Shown piece after piece: positions 1-11,800 of a stretch of DNA of 64,000 nucleotides (its first letter is position 1; every line of letters starts with the position of its first letter). Location: positions 208,026 through 272,025 of the forward strand of contig JAHDES010000003.1 in assembly GCA_020628645.1 (NCBI GenBank), read 5' to 3'. The notes beneath the pieces were generated by a model. That model searched no databases, was not told the origin of the DNA, and saw only the letters and a list, made by a program, of their open reading frames with translations. The stretch is from Saprospiraceae bacterium (GTDB lineage Bacteria > Bacteroidota > Bacteroidia > Chitinophagales > Saprospiraceae). Made by a program: the position numbers and the translations under genes.

Positions 1-622
1 CGATAATAATTCCGATCGAGCGAAAATGATTTTGACCTAAACCAATTTTAATCAAATCGCTAATATCCAAATGAAGTAAAGATTCTTGAATAGTATTTAT
101 AGTAGAAATATCTTGTATGTCATCTTCTAAATTTACAGGAGTAGCTATTTCTCGTTGTTCGATTAGATAATCTCGTATTTGATCTGCCTTTTCTTTACTT
201 AATGCTGAGATAGTGAATTCTGTACCTTTAGCTCCTGCTGTATCTATCACTAAACGAACGACATTGAAAATACGATGGATCACAGATTGCTCAAAGTTGA
301 CATTTTGAATGCGATCAAAAGTGACACTTAGTTTTCGTTTGTTAAAAATGCCTTGCTCTATGATAAAAGCATCTTCCTCGATATAGTAATAAAACTTAAA
401 ATAGGCAATAATAGGAAGAATAGTCGCAACTGCTGCAACACCTAAGGAGATGCTTGTGTACCAGAAATCTTGATCATTACTTCCACCTCTAATTAAAAGC
501 AATAGTAAGAATGGCCAAAGTGTTTTCACAATGGAAGTAATCAAGCGCCAAAAAATAAGTAAAATGGCAATGACTGATTGACGTTCAGGTATATTCAAAA
601 AATCATTCTTCCTCACTTGCAT
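1..622 (-). CDS. PH domain-containing membrane protein (YdbT-like), 3' end outside window
   Basis: Partial gene read leftward from an ATG at 622; the C-terminus lies beyond position 1. The visible ~207 residues begin MQVRKNDFLNIPERQS, followed by two hydrophobic stretches (about residues 20-35 and 50-68) and then a region of the bacterial PH (bPH2/DUF304) type, with the family-like features 'EEDAFIIEQGIFNKRKL', 'FDRIQNV' and 'DTAGAKG'. It overlaps the upstream PH-domain gene by 20 bp, so the two are probably translated from one mRNA. In known YdbS/YdbT pairs both partners are membrane proteins of unsettled function. GTG codons downstream of the ATG are alternative starts. Family call fairly sure; function unknown. 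Confidence 0.75.
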   Translation of the reverse strand, partial: MQVRKNDFLNIPERQSVIAILLIFWRLITSIVKTLWPFLLLLLIRGGSNDQDFWYTSISLGVAAVATILPIIAYFKFYYYIEEDAFIIEQGIFNKRKLSVTFDRIQNVNFEQSVIHRIFNVVRLVIDTAGAKGTEFTISALSKEKADQIRDYLIEQREIATPVNLEDDIQDISTINTIQESLLHLDISDLIKIGLGQNHFRSIGIII

Positions 623-1133
623 CCAAACCTGTTTTTTTGATGATATAATCTTTTAATTTGGGAGCGAGTTCGGTATCTAAACCAGCGATTGATAAATCAC
701 TACTACTACCTCCAGCCGTGTATATTTCTAGTTTTTTTAAATTGAACCAACGTTCAACAGGGCCTTGAGAAATTTCACAATGTTGAACTCGATTAAATGG
801 TACGACTGTTTGTGTTTGGAATAATACGCCTTTGCGATAGGTAATATCTCGTTCTCGAATAGCATAAGCACGAAGATGATAACCTTTCCAACTAAAAAAG
901 AAAACAAGGATGGCAAGCCCCCCCCATCCTAAGAATAAGATTAAGGTCAAAAAAGGATGATTTTCATAGGTATATACGGCAGCAAACACACCAATTATAA
1001 TCAAGAAAAACAATAAAAAAAGAGCACTACCTATCAAGGATACTTTCAAATAAGCAGGAGCTACTTTTTGATAATCCAGATGTTCTACTTTTGGAAAATG
1101 ATCTAAGTTTATTTCGTGGTTCGCAAATATCAT
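603..1133 (-). CDS. PH domain-containing membrane protein (YdbS-like)
   Basis: A 176-residue protein when started at the ATG at 1133, which overlaps the stop of the upstream gene (CTATGA) and so suggests translational coupling. A longer reading upstream exists but would run deep into the preceding gene. Two adjacent membrane helices (about residues 32-54 and 63-80) are followed by a bPH2-type domain with 'YAIRERDITYRKGVLFQ', 'VPFNRVQHCEIS' and 'LEIYTAGGSSSDL'. This layout and the paired downstream gene match the YdbS/YdbT arrangement. Members are inner-membrane proteins; no enzymatic role is known. The family is clear from the motifs, the physiological role is not. Confidence 0.8.
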   Translation of the reverse strand: MIFANHEINLDHFPKVEHLDYQKVAPAYLKVSLIGSALFLLFFLIIIGVFAAVYTYENHPFLTLILFLGWGGLAILVFFFSWKGYHLRAYAIRERDITYRKGVLFQTQTVVPFNRVQHCEISQGPVERWFNLKKLEIYTAGGSSSDLSIAGLDTELAPKLKDYIIKKTGLDASEEE

Positions 1134-2560
1134 AGGGCAATTTTTAAATCTTTCATGATTTCTTCGGCTATTTGTAATAACCAACTTCTACTTGAAAGAG
1201 GCTGAGTAGTTTTAATTTTTTCATAGATTATAGGGAGTTTTTTAGGATTTCGACGCATAAGTTGATTTAAAAGATCGCAAAAATTAAGAAATGTTTTCTT
1301 AATATTAGGAGCCATTTTTTTATCTCGTTTTAAAAAAATACTGAAAGAAGCTAATAAAGAAAGTAAGGCTTCTTCCTCCTCCTTTTCATAATAAATTTTA
1401 GCTAGAATTTCCCTCGAACCTAAATGCAAAATTATATCTGAAAATTTTACATGTAATAATTGTTCCAAGGCTTTATCCAATTCTTTTTTACTATAATAAA
1501 GTTCAGCAAGATTATAGTGTAAGGCATTTTCACGGAAGTCCGGAGGTAGTTTTTCATTAAACTCTTGTATGAAGGACTCTATCCAATCGTAACGTTTTAA
1601 AATAAGCGATAGTTTAATCACATTCGTATAATCCCAAGGACTAAGATAGCCACTCTCAAAAAATATTTCTTTTTCAATACCCGTTAAAAAAAGTTCTAAG
1701 GCTTCTTCAACGTACTCATTCTTTCCAACTCGGATCATTCTTAAACAGTAGTTTATGATCAGTTTGTAAATTTTTAAGGCTTCTTCGCGCTGTAAATTAG
1801 ATGAATATGTATTGACAAGATTTTTTAGAAAGGTGAAATTTGTCGCATTTTCTTTAGCTTTTAACAATTGATATAAATTAAGGTAAATAGCAATAATCGG
1901 TTCTTGAATGCTATCACTATTTTCAATACCAATTAATAAGTCATCAATTAATTTTAATTCATAATCTCCAGCTACCACCCTTTTTCTATTTAACATTTCA
2001 CAGCTATTGCGAAGTTTAGTTGTTAAGTAAAAATAATCAAGATAGTCTGTTGTAGATTGTAAACTTTGGTCATGTTTTCGTTGATGTTGAGTATCACGAA
2101 ATTGAAGGGAAACATCTGCCATCAAATATTGTCGCAGGAAAAAATCACTGCTTGATTCATGTACAATGTCTGTATTTTGCTCAATTTTAATTTTTTGTTG
2201 CTGATAAAATTTACTTAAATTTCGTTTAACTAATGCAGATAGAAAATTGTAATTCTGAAATGCCTGATCCTTTTCATATTGTTTTATTTGTATAAATTGT
2301 TCTGCCAGTTTATTAAGATAACTCATCATATAACCCAACCACTTTTCATCATACTCTTGTTTTGGAGCTATCTTTTTAAAAACTAAATGACGATCGACAG
2401 CTTCTTTTTCAAATTGTGGGGCACATTGATGGAGATAGTCATAAAAAGTATGCAGCTCCTTTCTTTTGTTATAATAAGGAGATCGGATAAAATCATTAAA
2501 TGATTTTAGTTCTTCTTTATTGAATGTTCGGAGAATTTCAATTAATTTGCTTTTGTACAT
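1130..2560 (-). CDS. Conserved hypothetical helical protein
   Basis: A 476-residue soluble, lysine- and leucine-rich protein without signal peptide or membrane segment, started at the ATG at 2560. It begins MYKSKLIEILRTFNKEELKS and appears almost wholly alpha-helical; the C-terminal half (about 330-460) has spaced helix pairs such as 'LAELYYSKKELDKALEQLL' that look TPR-like. I do not recognise a named family, though long helical proteins with this type of N-terminus are common in Saprospiraceae-like genomes. It is the first gene of the three-gene operon ending with the PH-domain pair and overlaps the next by 4 bp. No catalytic motif seen. Confidence 0.7.
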   Translation of the reverse strand: MYKSKLIEILRTFNKEELKSFNDFIRSPYYNKRKELHTFYDYLHQCAPQFEKEAVDRHLVFKKIAPKQEYDEKWLGYMMSYLNKLAEQFIQIKQYEKDQAFQNYNFLSALVKRNLSKFYQQQKIKIEQNTDIVHESSSDFFLRQYLMADVSLQFRDTQHQRKHDQSLQSTTDYLDYFYLTTKLRNSCEMLNRKRVVAGDYELKLIDDLLIGIENSDSIQEPIIAIYLNLYQLLKAKENATNFTFLKNLVNTYSSNLQREEALKIYKLIINYCLRMIRVGKNEYVEEALELFLTGIEKEIFFESGYLSPWDYTNVIKLSLILKRYDWIESFIQEFNEKLPPDFRENALHYNLAELYYSKKELDKALEQLLHVKFSDIILHLGSREILAKIYYEKEEEEALLSLLASFSIFLKRDKKMAPNIKKTFLNFCDLLNQLMRRNPKKLPIIYEKIKTTQPLSSRSWLLQIAEEIMKDLKIAL

Positions 2561-2752
2561 ATCAAATGCCCTTTAGTGTTAAATACCATACAATAAACAC
2601 AAATATAATAAAAGCGGAAACAAATCTCTTTCAGATATTTATTTTTTTAATTTGTTTTTTATAAAATTTTGTTTTTCAATGTTTTATGAAAATGAATTAT
2701 TTTTTTTAGATTATTTTCTTGTTGTAAGTGTTGGAAAATAATCTAAAATGTA

Positions 2753-2784
2753 ATTGTTGCAACCTAAGTATCAGGTTACTTTTG
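2753..2784 (+). promoter_or_regulatory. Bacteroidota-type promoter for the giant adhesin gene
   Basis: TACTTTTG at 2777-2784 matches the Bacteroidota -7 box TAnnTTTG, with ATTG at 2753-2756 about 20 bp upstream in the -33 position. It sits 36 bp before the ATG at 2820 in a very AT-rich gap (2561-2819) shared with the divergent gene ending upstream. Motif match only. Confidence 0.6.
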
Positions 2785-2819
2785 TATCGTTGAGTTAGTC
2801 TAAATCCACAAACCCAGCA

Positions 2820-5800
2820 ATGATGAGAAAAGTTTTAAAGAGATTCATAGTCGCTTTAGTGGCTATAATTTGTGCATTAGGGTATGCCCCCCTTTTCAGC
2901 CAAACAACAAATACTTTTGATGTTTGGCCTGGTGACGTTAATAATAATGGTCGCGTAAACGCAGTAGATTTACTGTATATTGGTCATGAATATGGAAAAA
3001 CAGGTCCTACCAGAACGATCCCTTCTACCATATTTCTAGAGCAAGAAGGTTTTGAATGGAATGAAACATTCGAAGATAGTTTGTATCCTATAGATATTGG
3101 ATATGCAGATGTAGACGGAAATGGAGCTATTGATGATGATGATATTGATGGTGTACGTGCGAATTTTGGATTAGAACGAAACCAAGTCTTTACAGATGGA
3201 TATCAGACAGGAGTGGAAGGTGTTGATCCAGAATTAATATTAGAAACTTCCTCTTATTCTATCAATGAAGGTACAGTCCTAGATGTTACGATTAAATTAG
3301 GTGAAACGATCAATGTTTCCGATTTTCATGGAATCGCTTTTCAACTATCTTACAATCCAGAGTTGATTGAGGATAATACCACAATTGATTTTTCTCTAGA
3401 TAATAATTCTTGGATTGCTTCATCTAATAGTAATGAACTTAAAATAGTAGACGAAATAGAAAGTTCTCCTTCACAAAATAGAACCCAACTTGGTATTACC
3501 AAAACGAATGGTTTCGGTCTTAGTGGTGGAGGAACGATAGGTATATTTTCGTTTATTATAGAAGACATAGTTATTACTCCCAAAGATACACTTATCATCG
3601 AAGTGGATAGTGTACGTATGGTAGATAGCGAATTCAAAACAGTGCCTGTATCTCTTCAGAATGCTCGTATAGAAGTAGAAGTTAATCAAGGTGATCGTAA
3701 TAGTGCAACAGATTGTCCTAAAGTGTATGAGTTTGTTGTAGCTAGTAATGGGGTCACTTATATGAACAGTTGTTATGCAGAAGCAGATGGTCAAACACTT
3801 TATACAGTAGGGACAGGTTTTGGGGAATGTATTGATCCTGCTAGTATTCAAGCTGAACCCGAATGTGAATCAACAGAATCGAATCAAGTTTGTGGATGTA
3901 ATGGTCAAACCTTTCAAAACCCTTGTTATGCTGAGGCAGCAGGAGTATTATCGTATACCTCTGGACCATGTACAGCAAATTGTTATGATCCGAATCTAGC
4001 ACAATCAAGTGGTTATATTGATATAGATAGTGATACAGGAATTCTCACGCACAAATGTGGTGATTTTACTTATGATCCCGTTTGTGCTTGTAATGGAGTA
4101 ACCTATAATAATCCTTGTTTAGCAGAAGCGAGTGGAATTCAATCCTACACACCAGGTACATGTGAAAATGCTTGTGTCAATCCTGCATTAATTAATTCAG
4201 ATCCTCAATGTCCTGAGAACTATGATCCTGTTTGTGGATGTAATGATGTAACCTATTCAAATAGTTGCTATGCAGAAGCAGCGGGAATACAAAGTCATAC
4301 ACCTGGAGCTTGTGGAACAGGAGGGGGTACTGAAGTAGGATGGTGCTCTACAGTAGAAACAATTTATTGTGGAGATTTCCTTTTAGATGAAACAACAATA
4401 GGACAACCCAATAATATTGTTGAATATTCTATTTTACCTAATTATACCTTATTAGGACCAGATAAGATATATAAAATCAATAAAACTACTCCTGGAGATT
4501 TGCAAATAGTTCTTGAAATCACAACTCCTAACCTTGATCTTGATTTATTTTTATTGAGCGGAGATTGTAATGACTATGATGTTGTAGATGGAAGTTATAC
4601 CAGTAATGCAACCTCTAATCTTGAAACAATTACGTATAATAATGCACCAATAGGCACTTATTATATTGTAGTAGATGGAGAATTTCCTTCTTCTCAGGGT
4701 AATTATCGCTTAGAAGTAAGTTGTGGTTATTTGGATTGTTCTAATACTCAAAATCTTGATTGCGGACACACCTTTAACTATAATAATGCATATGGATCTG
4801 ATGATATCTCACTTTATTCATGTAATAATATAAGTTGTGCGGAAAATAATGGACCAGAAGTAGTACATACTTTCACAACTACTGCCACAGGACAAGTGGA
4901 TATTTATCTATCTAATTTAAGTGCTAATCTTGAGTTATATTTACTTAATGCTTGTGATCGGGAATCGTGTATGGAGAATAGTACGAATCCAGGAACCAAT
5001 AATGAGCATATCTCAGCATATCTACCTCCAGGAACCTATTACGTTGTAGTAGATGGCTATAATGGAGCTACCAGCAATTATAATCTATTAGTGGATTGTG
5101 TATCTAGTTGTAATTTAAACGTTACAGTTACAACAACCAATTCTAGTTGTGGACAAAACTCAGGTTCTATCAATGTATCTTCAACAGGCGGAACACCAGG
5201 TTATGTTGTAACCTATGACGGCCCTGTTTCTGGAAGTTTTTATACCTATAGTTCAAACTGTACTATTTATAATCTACCTCCAGGGGTTTATACCGTAACT
5301 AAAACAGATGTGAATGGTTGTTCTGATTCAGAAATTGTTACCGTAAATGATGGAAGTAATTTAATGATCAATACATGGACAACTGATCCAATTTGTGGTA
5401 TGGGAGGAGCTATTGAAGTAACAGTAAGTAATGGTGTTGGGCCATATACAGTCTCCGTAACAGGACCTAAAAATGTAAGTCTTACTTCTATTAGTAATAC
5501 ATTTAATATTACAGATTTAGTTCCAGGTACTTATACCATTCAAGTTACAGATGCGTATGGTTGTGTTAGTTTAGAAACAGTAACGCTTGGAGATAATAAT
5601 ACAGGTTTTACTTATACAGCAACTCCATTTCCTGCCTCCTGTGGAAGTTTAGGATATATTCATGTTTGGATACCTGATAATAATGATGCTCCTTATAATA
5701 TTTTATTAAATGGCCCTGTAAGTGGATTTAATTCAACAAATAGTAATGATTTTAACATCATAAATTTACCGGGTGGTACGTATACCTTAACCATAGAAAA

Positions 5801-8800
5801 TGAATATTGGTGTCAAGAAACTCAAACAGTCGTTGTACCAAATACTTATATGACTATTGGTACTATTGTAAATAATGGTATTTGTGGAGAAGATGGTTCT
5901 ATCACAGTCAACATTTCAAGTGGTTCTCCATCTTATCACATTCAATGGTCAGGAGCTGAAAATGGTTCTTTTACCACTAATAATCCTTCCTATACAATTA
6001 ATGATTTGATGTCGGGTACGTATACTGTTTCTGTTACAGATGATAATGGATGTACAGATTATGAAGTATTAAATGTAGATAATTCTAATTCTTACTTAAA
6101 TACTAATGTAGTACCAATAACAGGTTCTTGTGGATTAGGCTCTATTTGGATAGATATTAACAATGGACATGCTCCATATAAAATTACTTGGGACGGCCCT
6201 ATTTCTAGTATGGCTAATACAAGTAATGATGGCTATGACATACAAGATATTCCAATGGGGACATACACAATTACAATAATAGATGATAATGGTTGTAGTA
6301 GTACCCATACAGTAACGGTTAATAGTAATGGTGGTCCGATAGATATTCAACTAAATACTTATCCCGGAAATTGTGGAGCTAATGGCTCTATCTGGGTAGG
6401 TATAGCTAATGGAACTGTTCCTTATACGATTAGTTGGGATGGACCAAGTTCTGGGGCAACAGTAAGCAATAATTCTAGTTACTCTATTAACGATTTATCA
6501 AATGGCACCTATAATATTACGGTAACAGACGATTATGGATGTGTCGCAACAAAATCTATAACTCTAATAAATGGAGTAGGAAACTTAACAGCTACTGCAA
6601 CCCCAACTCAAATTACTTGTGGACAATATGGTTCGATTTGGGTTGATATAACGAGTGGCGTGCCAAATTATCAAATTGAATGGGATGGCCCAGTTTCTAA
6701 TTCTATTATTATTAGTGATAATTGGTATAATATTCAAAATCTACCAGCGGGGACATACACCATCACTATTACTGACTTTAGTGGATGTAGTATTGTAAAA
6801 ACTATAGAGGTGATTACAGTAGGAAGTGATCTAAGTATAAGTACTTCTGTCACTCATGAAGCTTGTACTTCTGCAGGCTCGATTTGGGTAAATATTAATG
6901 GCGGAACAGCTCCTTATATAATAGATTGGTCAGGTGCAGCAAATGGAACACAAAATACATCTGGTCAAGGGTATAATATTACAAATCTTTGGCAAGGGAC
7001 ATACACCGTTGTTGTAACAGATGCAAATGGTTGTCAAGATTCTCAAACTGTTACTATTAATATTGCTCCTTCTATTACAATAAATGCAACAGGTATTGAT
7101 TGTGTTTGTGGAGATAATGGTTCAATTTGGTTGAGTTTTTCTGGCGGAACAGCCCCTTATACCGTTCAATGGGATGGGCCTGCATCAGGAAATGTTACAA
7201 CAGTAGATCAAAATTATGATATTCTTGATTTGTCATGTGGAAGTTATTCCATTACAGTTACAGATGATAATGGTTGTACTGCTACGACTTCAATTACGCT
7301 TGGACAAAATGGCGGGAATCTAAATGCTAGTCTATGGACGACGGATGCGAATTGTGAGGGTTATGGAGCGATAGAAGTAACGATAATGGGCGGAGATGCG
7401 GATTATAAGATTGATTGGTCGGGAGCGTCAACAGGCACAGCAACTACAAGTAGTACAAACTATAATATATTAAATTTAGTAGCAGGAGCTTATACTATTA
7501 CCGTTACGGATGATAATGGTTGTACAACAACTACATCAACTACGCTTGGACAAAATGGCGGGAATCTAAATGCTAGTCTATGGACGACGGATGCGAATTG
7601 TGGAGGCTATGGAGCGATAGAAGTAACGATAACGGGTGGCGATACAGATTATACGATTGATTGGTCGGGAGCGTCAACAGGCACAGCTACTACAAGTAAT
7701 ATAAACTATAATATATTAAACTTAGTAGCAGGAGCTTATTCTATTACAGTTACAGATAATAATGGTTGTACAACTACAGCACAAACAACAATTAATTCTA
7801 CAGGAGCATTATCGGTTACTGAAAATACAACAAATGCAGATTGTTGTGATCTAGGAGAAATTGATCTTACAGTAACAGGAGGAAGTGGTAATTATACCTA
7901 TACTTGGAACCCTGCGGTGTCAACATCCAATAGGGCTCAAGACTTAGATGCTGGAATATATGAGGTAACTATTTCTGATGGAACTTCTTGTTCCACAACA
8001 GCGTCTTATACTATTTATAATACATGTGTATGTGAAGATATTTTCACAGTAGATACCATTTATCATGCTGGTACAAATGATCTAGACTATTGTGTACCTA
8101 TTCCTTATTTAGATCGAACAATTTATGATATTATCCTAGATTCTCAACCTTATAACTTACCTACAGATCCATGTGATTTAGATACGATTATCTATTATTC
8201 ATATGCAGTAGTTTTTGGTCAAGGAAATAGTGGACCATATGAAATAACTTCTTGGAATGCACACGGACAGCAATTCTCTGGTATTGTCAATGACATGGAT
8301 GCCTTAACAGATTCTTTAAATGCATGGGATCCTGCTGGAAATTGGATTCATCAACCTTCTATATTTACTATTTCTGGTGGAGATAATTCTTCTAATTATG
8401 CTAATATTGAAATCAAACATTTGGGGTCTGGTGTAACGGCAACTATCCAAACTAATTATACAAGTGTAGCATTTGGATTTGAAGTAACTATAGATGGTAC
8501 ACCGGGAACACACGAACTAGTAGTTACCGATACGACTACCTGTTGTTCAGATACTTTAATTATTGTCATTAGCGATAATTGTGATTTAGCAACTAATCTT
8601 TCAAAAACAGATGCGATCTGTGACTTAGATGGTTCAATTCAAGTAAGCTGGACAGGGGGTGCTACGCCTTATGACATTGAATGGTCTGGACAAGAAACAG
8701 GTTCTGCAACAGCTGCTAGTTCACCTTATACGATTTCAGGGTTAGATCCTGGAAATTATACAGTCAAAGTAACAGATTATAATGGATGTTCTGAGACAAA

Positions 8801-11800
8801 ATCAATTTATGTAGGTCAATCAGTTGGAAATTTAGCTTTATCAACTACCGTTACGAATGGAGTTTGTGGAGCCAATGGATCTATTGGAACAAATATAAGT
8901 GGTGGCACAGCACCATACGAAATAACATGGAATGGAACAGTAAATGGTACCTTTACTACCAACAATTCAACCTATGACATTACAAATTTACCAAGTGGCA
9001 CTTATGTAGTAAAAGTGACAGATGCCAATTGGTGTATGGATACCGAAACTGTTGTCATTTCTAATGGGAATAATAGTCTATCTACATCAACAGAAGTTGT
9101 TAATGGTACTTGTGGTACTTTAGGAAGTATTTGGGTAACGATTAATAGTGGTATAGCAGACTATTTAATTAGCTGGTCAGGTCCTTCAAATGGTTCTACA
9201 ACGACTAGTAACTCTAACTATGCTATTTCTAACCTTTCATCAGGATCATATACTATTACAGTAAGTGATTCTAATGGTTGTACATCTGCAGAAACCGTAA
9301 CAGTCAATAATAGTAATGGTAGTTTCTCTATTATTGCTGCGAGTAATAATGGAATCTGTGGCAGCAATGGAAGTATTGATGTATCTATGTCTGGTGGGAC
9401 AGCAGATTATACGATTACTTGGAATGGTCCCGTGAATGGTTCTGTTACTCAAAGTTCTACTGACTATACAATATCAAGTTTGCCTATCGGATCATACAAT
9501 GTTACGGTAGTAGATGCCAATGGTTGTGGTCAATCAACAACTGTGAGTATAGGAAACAGTAGTGGACTAAGTGTTTCTACCACCCCTTACACAGCATATT
9601 GTGGGCAAGGAGGATCTATCTGGATAGATATTACTGGAGGCACAGCAGATTATACCATTACATGGTCGGGGCCTTCATCTGGTTCAGCTACAACTAGTGA
9701 TATGAGCTATGAAATTATTGATTTAACGAATGGCACTTATACTGTTAATGTTACAGGTTCAAATGGTTGTTCAGATACAGAAGTTGTAACAATTGGTAAT
9801 AGTAATAATAATTTTTCTTTTAGTACTGTGGTTACTAATACTTCTTGTAATTCTTTAGGAAGTATAGAATTGAACATTACAGGCGGAGCTGGAGATTTTA
9901 CCGTTTCATGGTCTGGTGCTTCAACAGGTACTACTACAATATCAACTAATACATACACAATTACTGATTTAGGAGCCGGTACGTACACCATAATGCTTAC
10001 GGATAATAATGGCTGTAGCACCAGTCAAACTGTTAGTATTTATAATACTGTAGGAAATCTAAGTCTAAGTGCTAGTCCAACCAATGCTTATTGTGGTGTA
10101 TCCGGTTCAATTTGGTTAAATATAAGTGGTGGCACAGCAGATTATACGATTAGTTGGACAGGCGCATCAACTGGCACGGCGACGAGTACGTCTTCTTCTT
10201 ATGATATTACGAATTTACTAGCAGGCTCTTATACAATTAATGTAACCGATGGTAATGGTTGTACAGCAAGTACTACGACAACAGTTGGTTCAACAGGTGG
10301 AAACCTTAGTTTGAATGCATCACCGACGGATGCTTATTGTGGCGTAAATGGTTCGATTTGGTTAACGATAAGCGGTGGCACAGCAGATTATACGATCAGT
10401 TGGTCGGGTGCATCAACTGGCTCTGCGACGAGCACGTCTTCTTCTTATGATATTACGAATTTACCAGCAGGCTCTTATACAATTAATGTAACCGATGGTA
10501 ATGGTTGTACAGTAAGTACTACTACAACAATTGGTACCACAGGTGGAAATCTTAGTTTAAATGCATCACCGACAGATGCTTATTGTGGCGTAAATGGTTC
10601 GATTTGGTTAACGATAAATGGCGGTACAGCAGATTATACAATTAGTTGGTCGGGTGCATCAACTGGCTCTGCGACGAGTACGTCTTCTTCTTATGATATT
10701 ACGAATTTATCAGCAGGCTCTTATACAATTAATGTAACCGACGGTAATGGTTGTACAGCGAGTACAACTGCAATAGTTGGTTCAAATGGAGGTAATCTAA
10801 GTGTAGACGCCACAGCAACAGATATGTATTGTGGTATTCAAGGCTCTATTTGGTTAATTATTTCAGGTGGAAATCCAACCTATACCATTACATGGACAGG
10901 ACCTTCCTCTGGAACAGGGACTTCAAATACTACGGCTTTTGATATTCCTAATCTAGATGCTGGAACTTACATTGTTACTATTACTGATCAAAATGGCTGT
11001 AGCATTACAGAAACATTAGTAGTTAATAATAATTCAGGAAGTCTTAGTCTTACGGCTACACCAACCAATGCAGCTTGTGGTGTTCCTGGTTCTATTTGGT
11101 TAAATATTTCAGGAGGAACCGCTCCATATTTTATTGAATGGACGGGTGATGCTACAGGTAATGCCACATCATCTTCCTCTAATTTTGATATTCCTAATTT
11201 GAGTGCAGGCACCTATACTGTTGAAGTGACAGATGCAAATGCTTGTACAACAACGGAGACGGTGACAGTATCAAATAGTGGAAGTAATCTTTCTGTGGTT
11301 GCTAATCCTACAAATGTTGTTTGTGGTACAGCTGGATCAATTTGGGTAACAATTACGGGAGGTAGTGCAGATTATACCATTACATGGACAGGACCTTCTT
11401 CTGGTTCAGCTACAACTAATAATTCAGCCTTTGATATTACTAATCTAGGAATGGGAGATTATACGATTACAGTTACTGATGCAACAGGCTGTAGTACAGT
11501 TCAAACAGCTACTGTAGGTGGAAGTATTGCCTTAGCAGCAACCATAACTCCAAATAATGGTTCTTGTGGAAATGGTGATGGTTCAATTAGTATTATGATA
11601 AATAATGGTAGCCCTAATTATACTGTTTTCTGGACAGGACCAGTCAGTGATAATGCCGTGATTTCAACGAATGATATTTCAATAGATAATTTACCAACAG
11701 GAACATACACCGTTTCTATTGAAGATGCTAATGGATGTAATCATGTAGAGACAGTATCCATTTATAATACGAATGGAGCACCAGTTGCGGGTTTTAGTTC

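Noticed and set aside
3350..11212. Several minus-strand reading frames inside the giant adhesin gene (e.g. 3471-3851, 9737-10021)
   Set aside because: They are low-complexity reversals of Thr/Ser/Asn-rich repeat codons, without ribosome sites or conserved domains, fully inside a clear gene.
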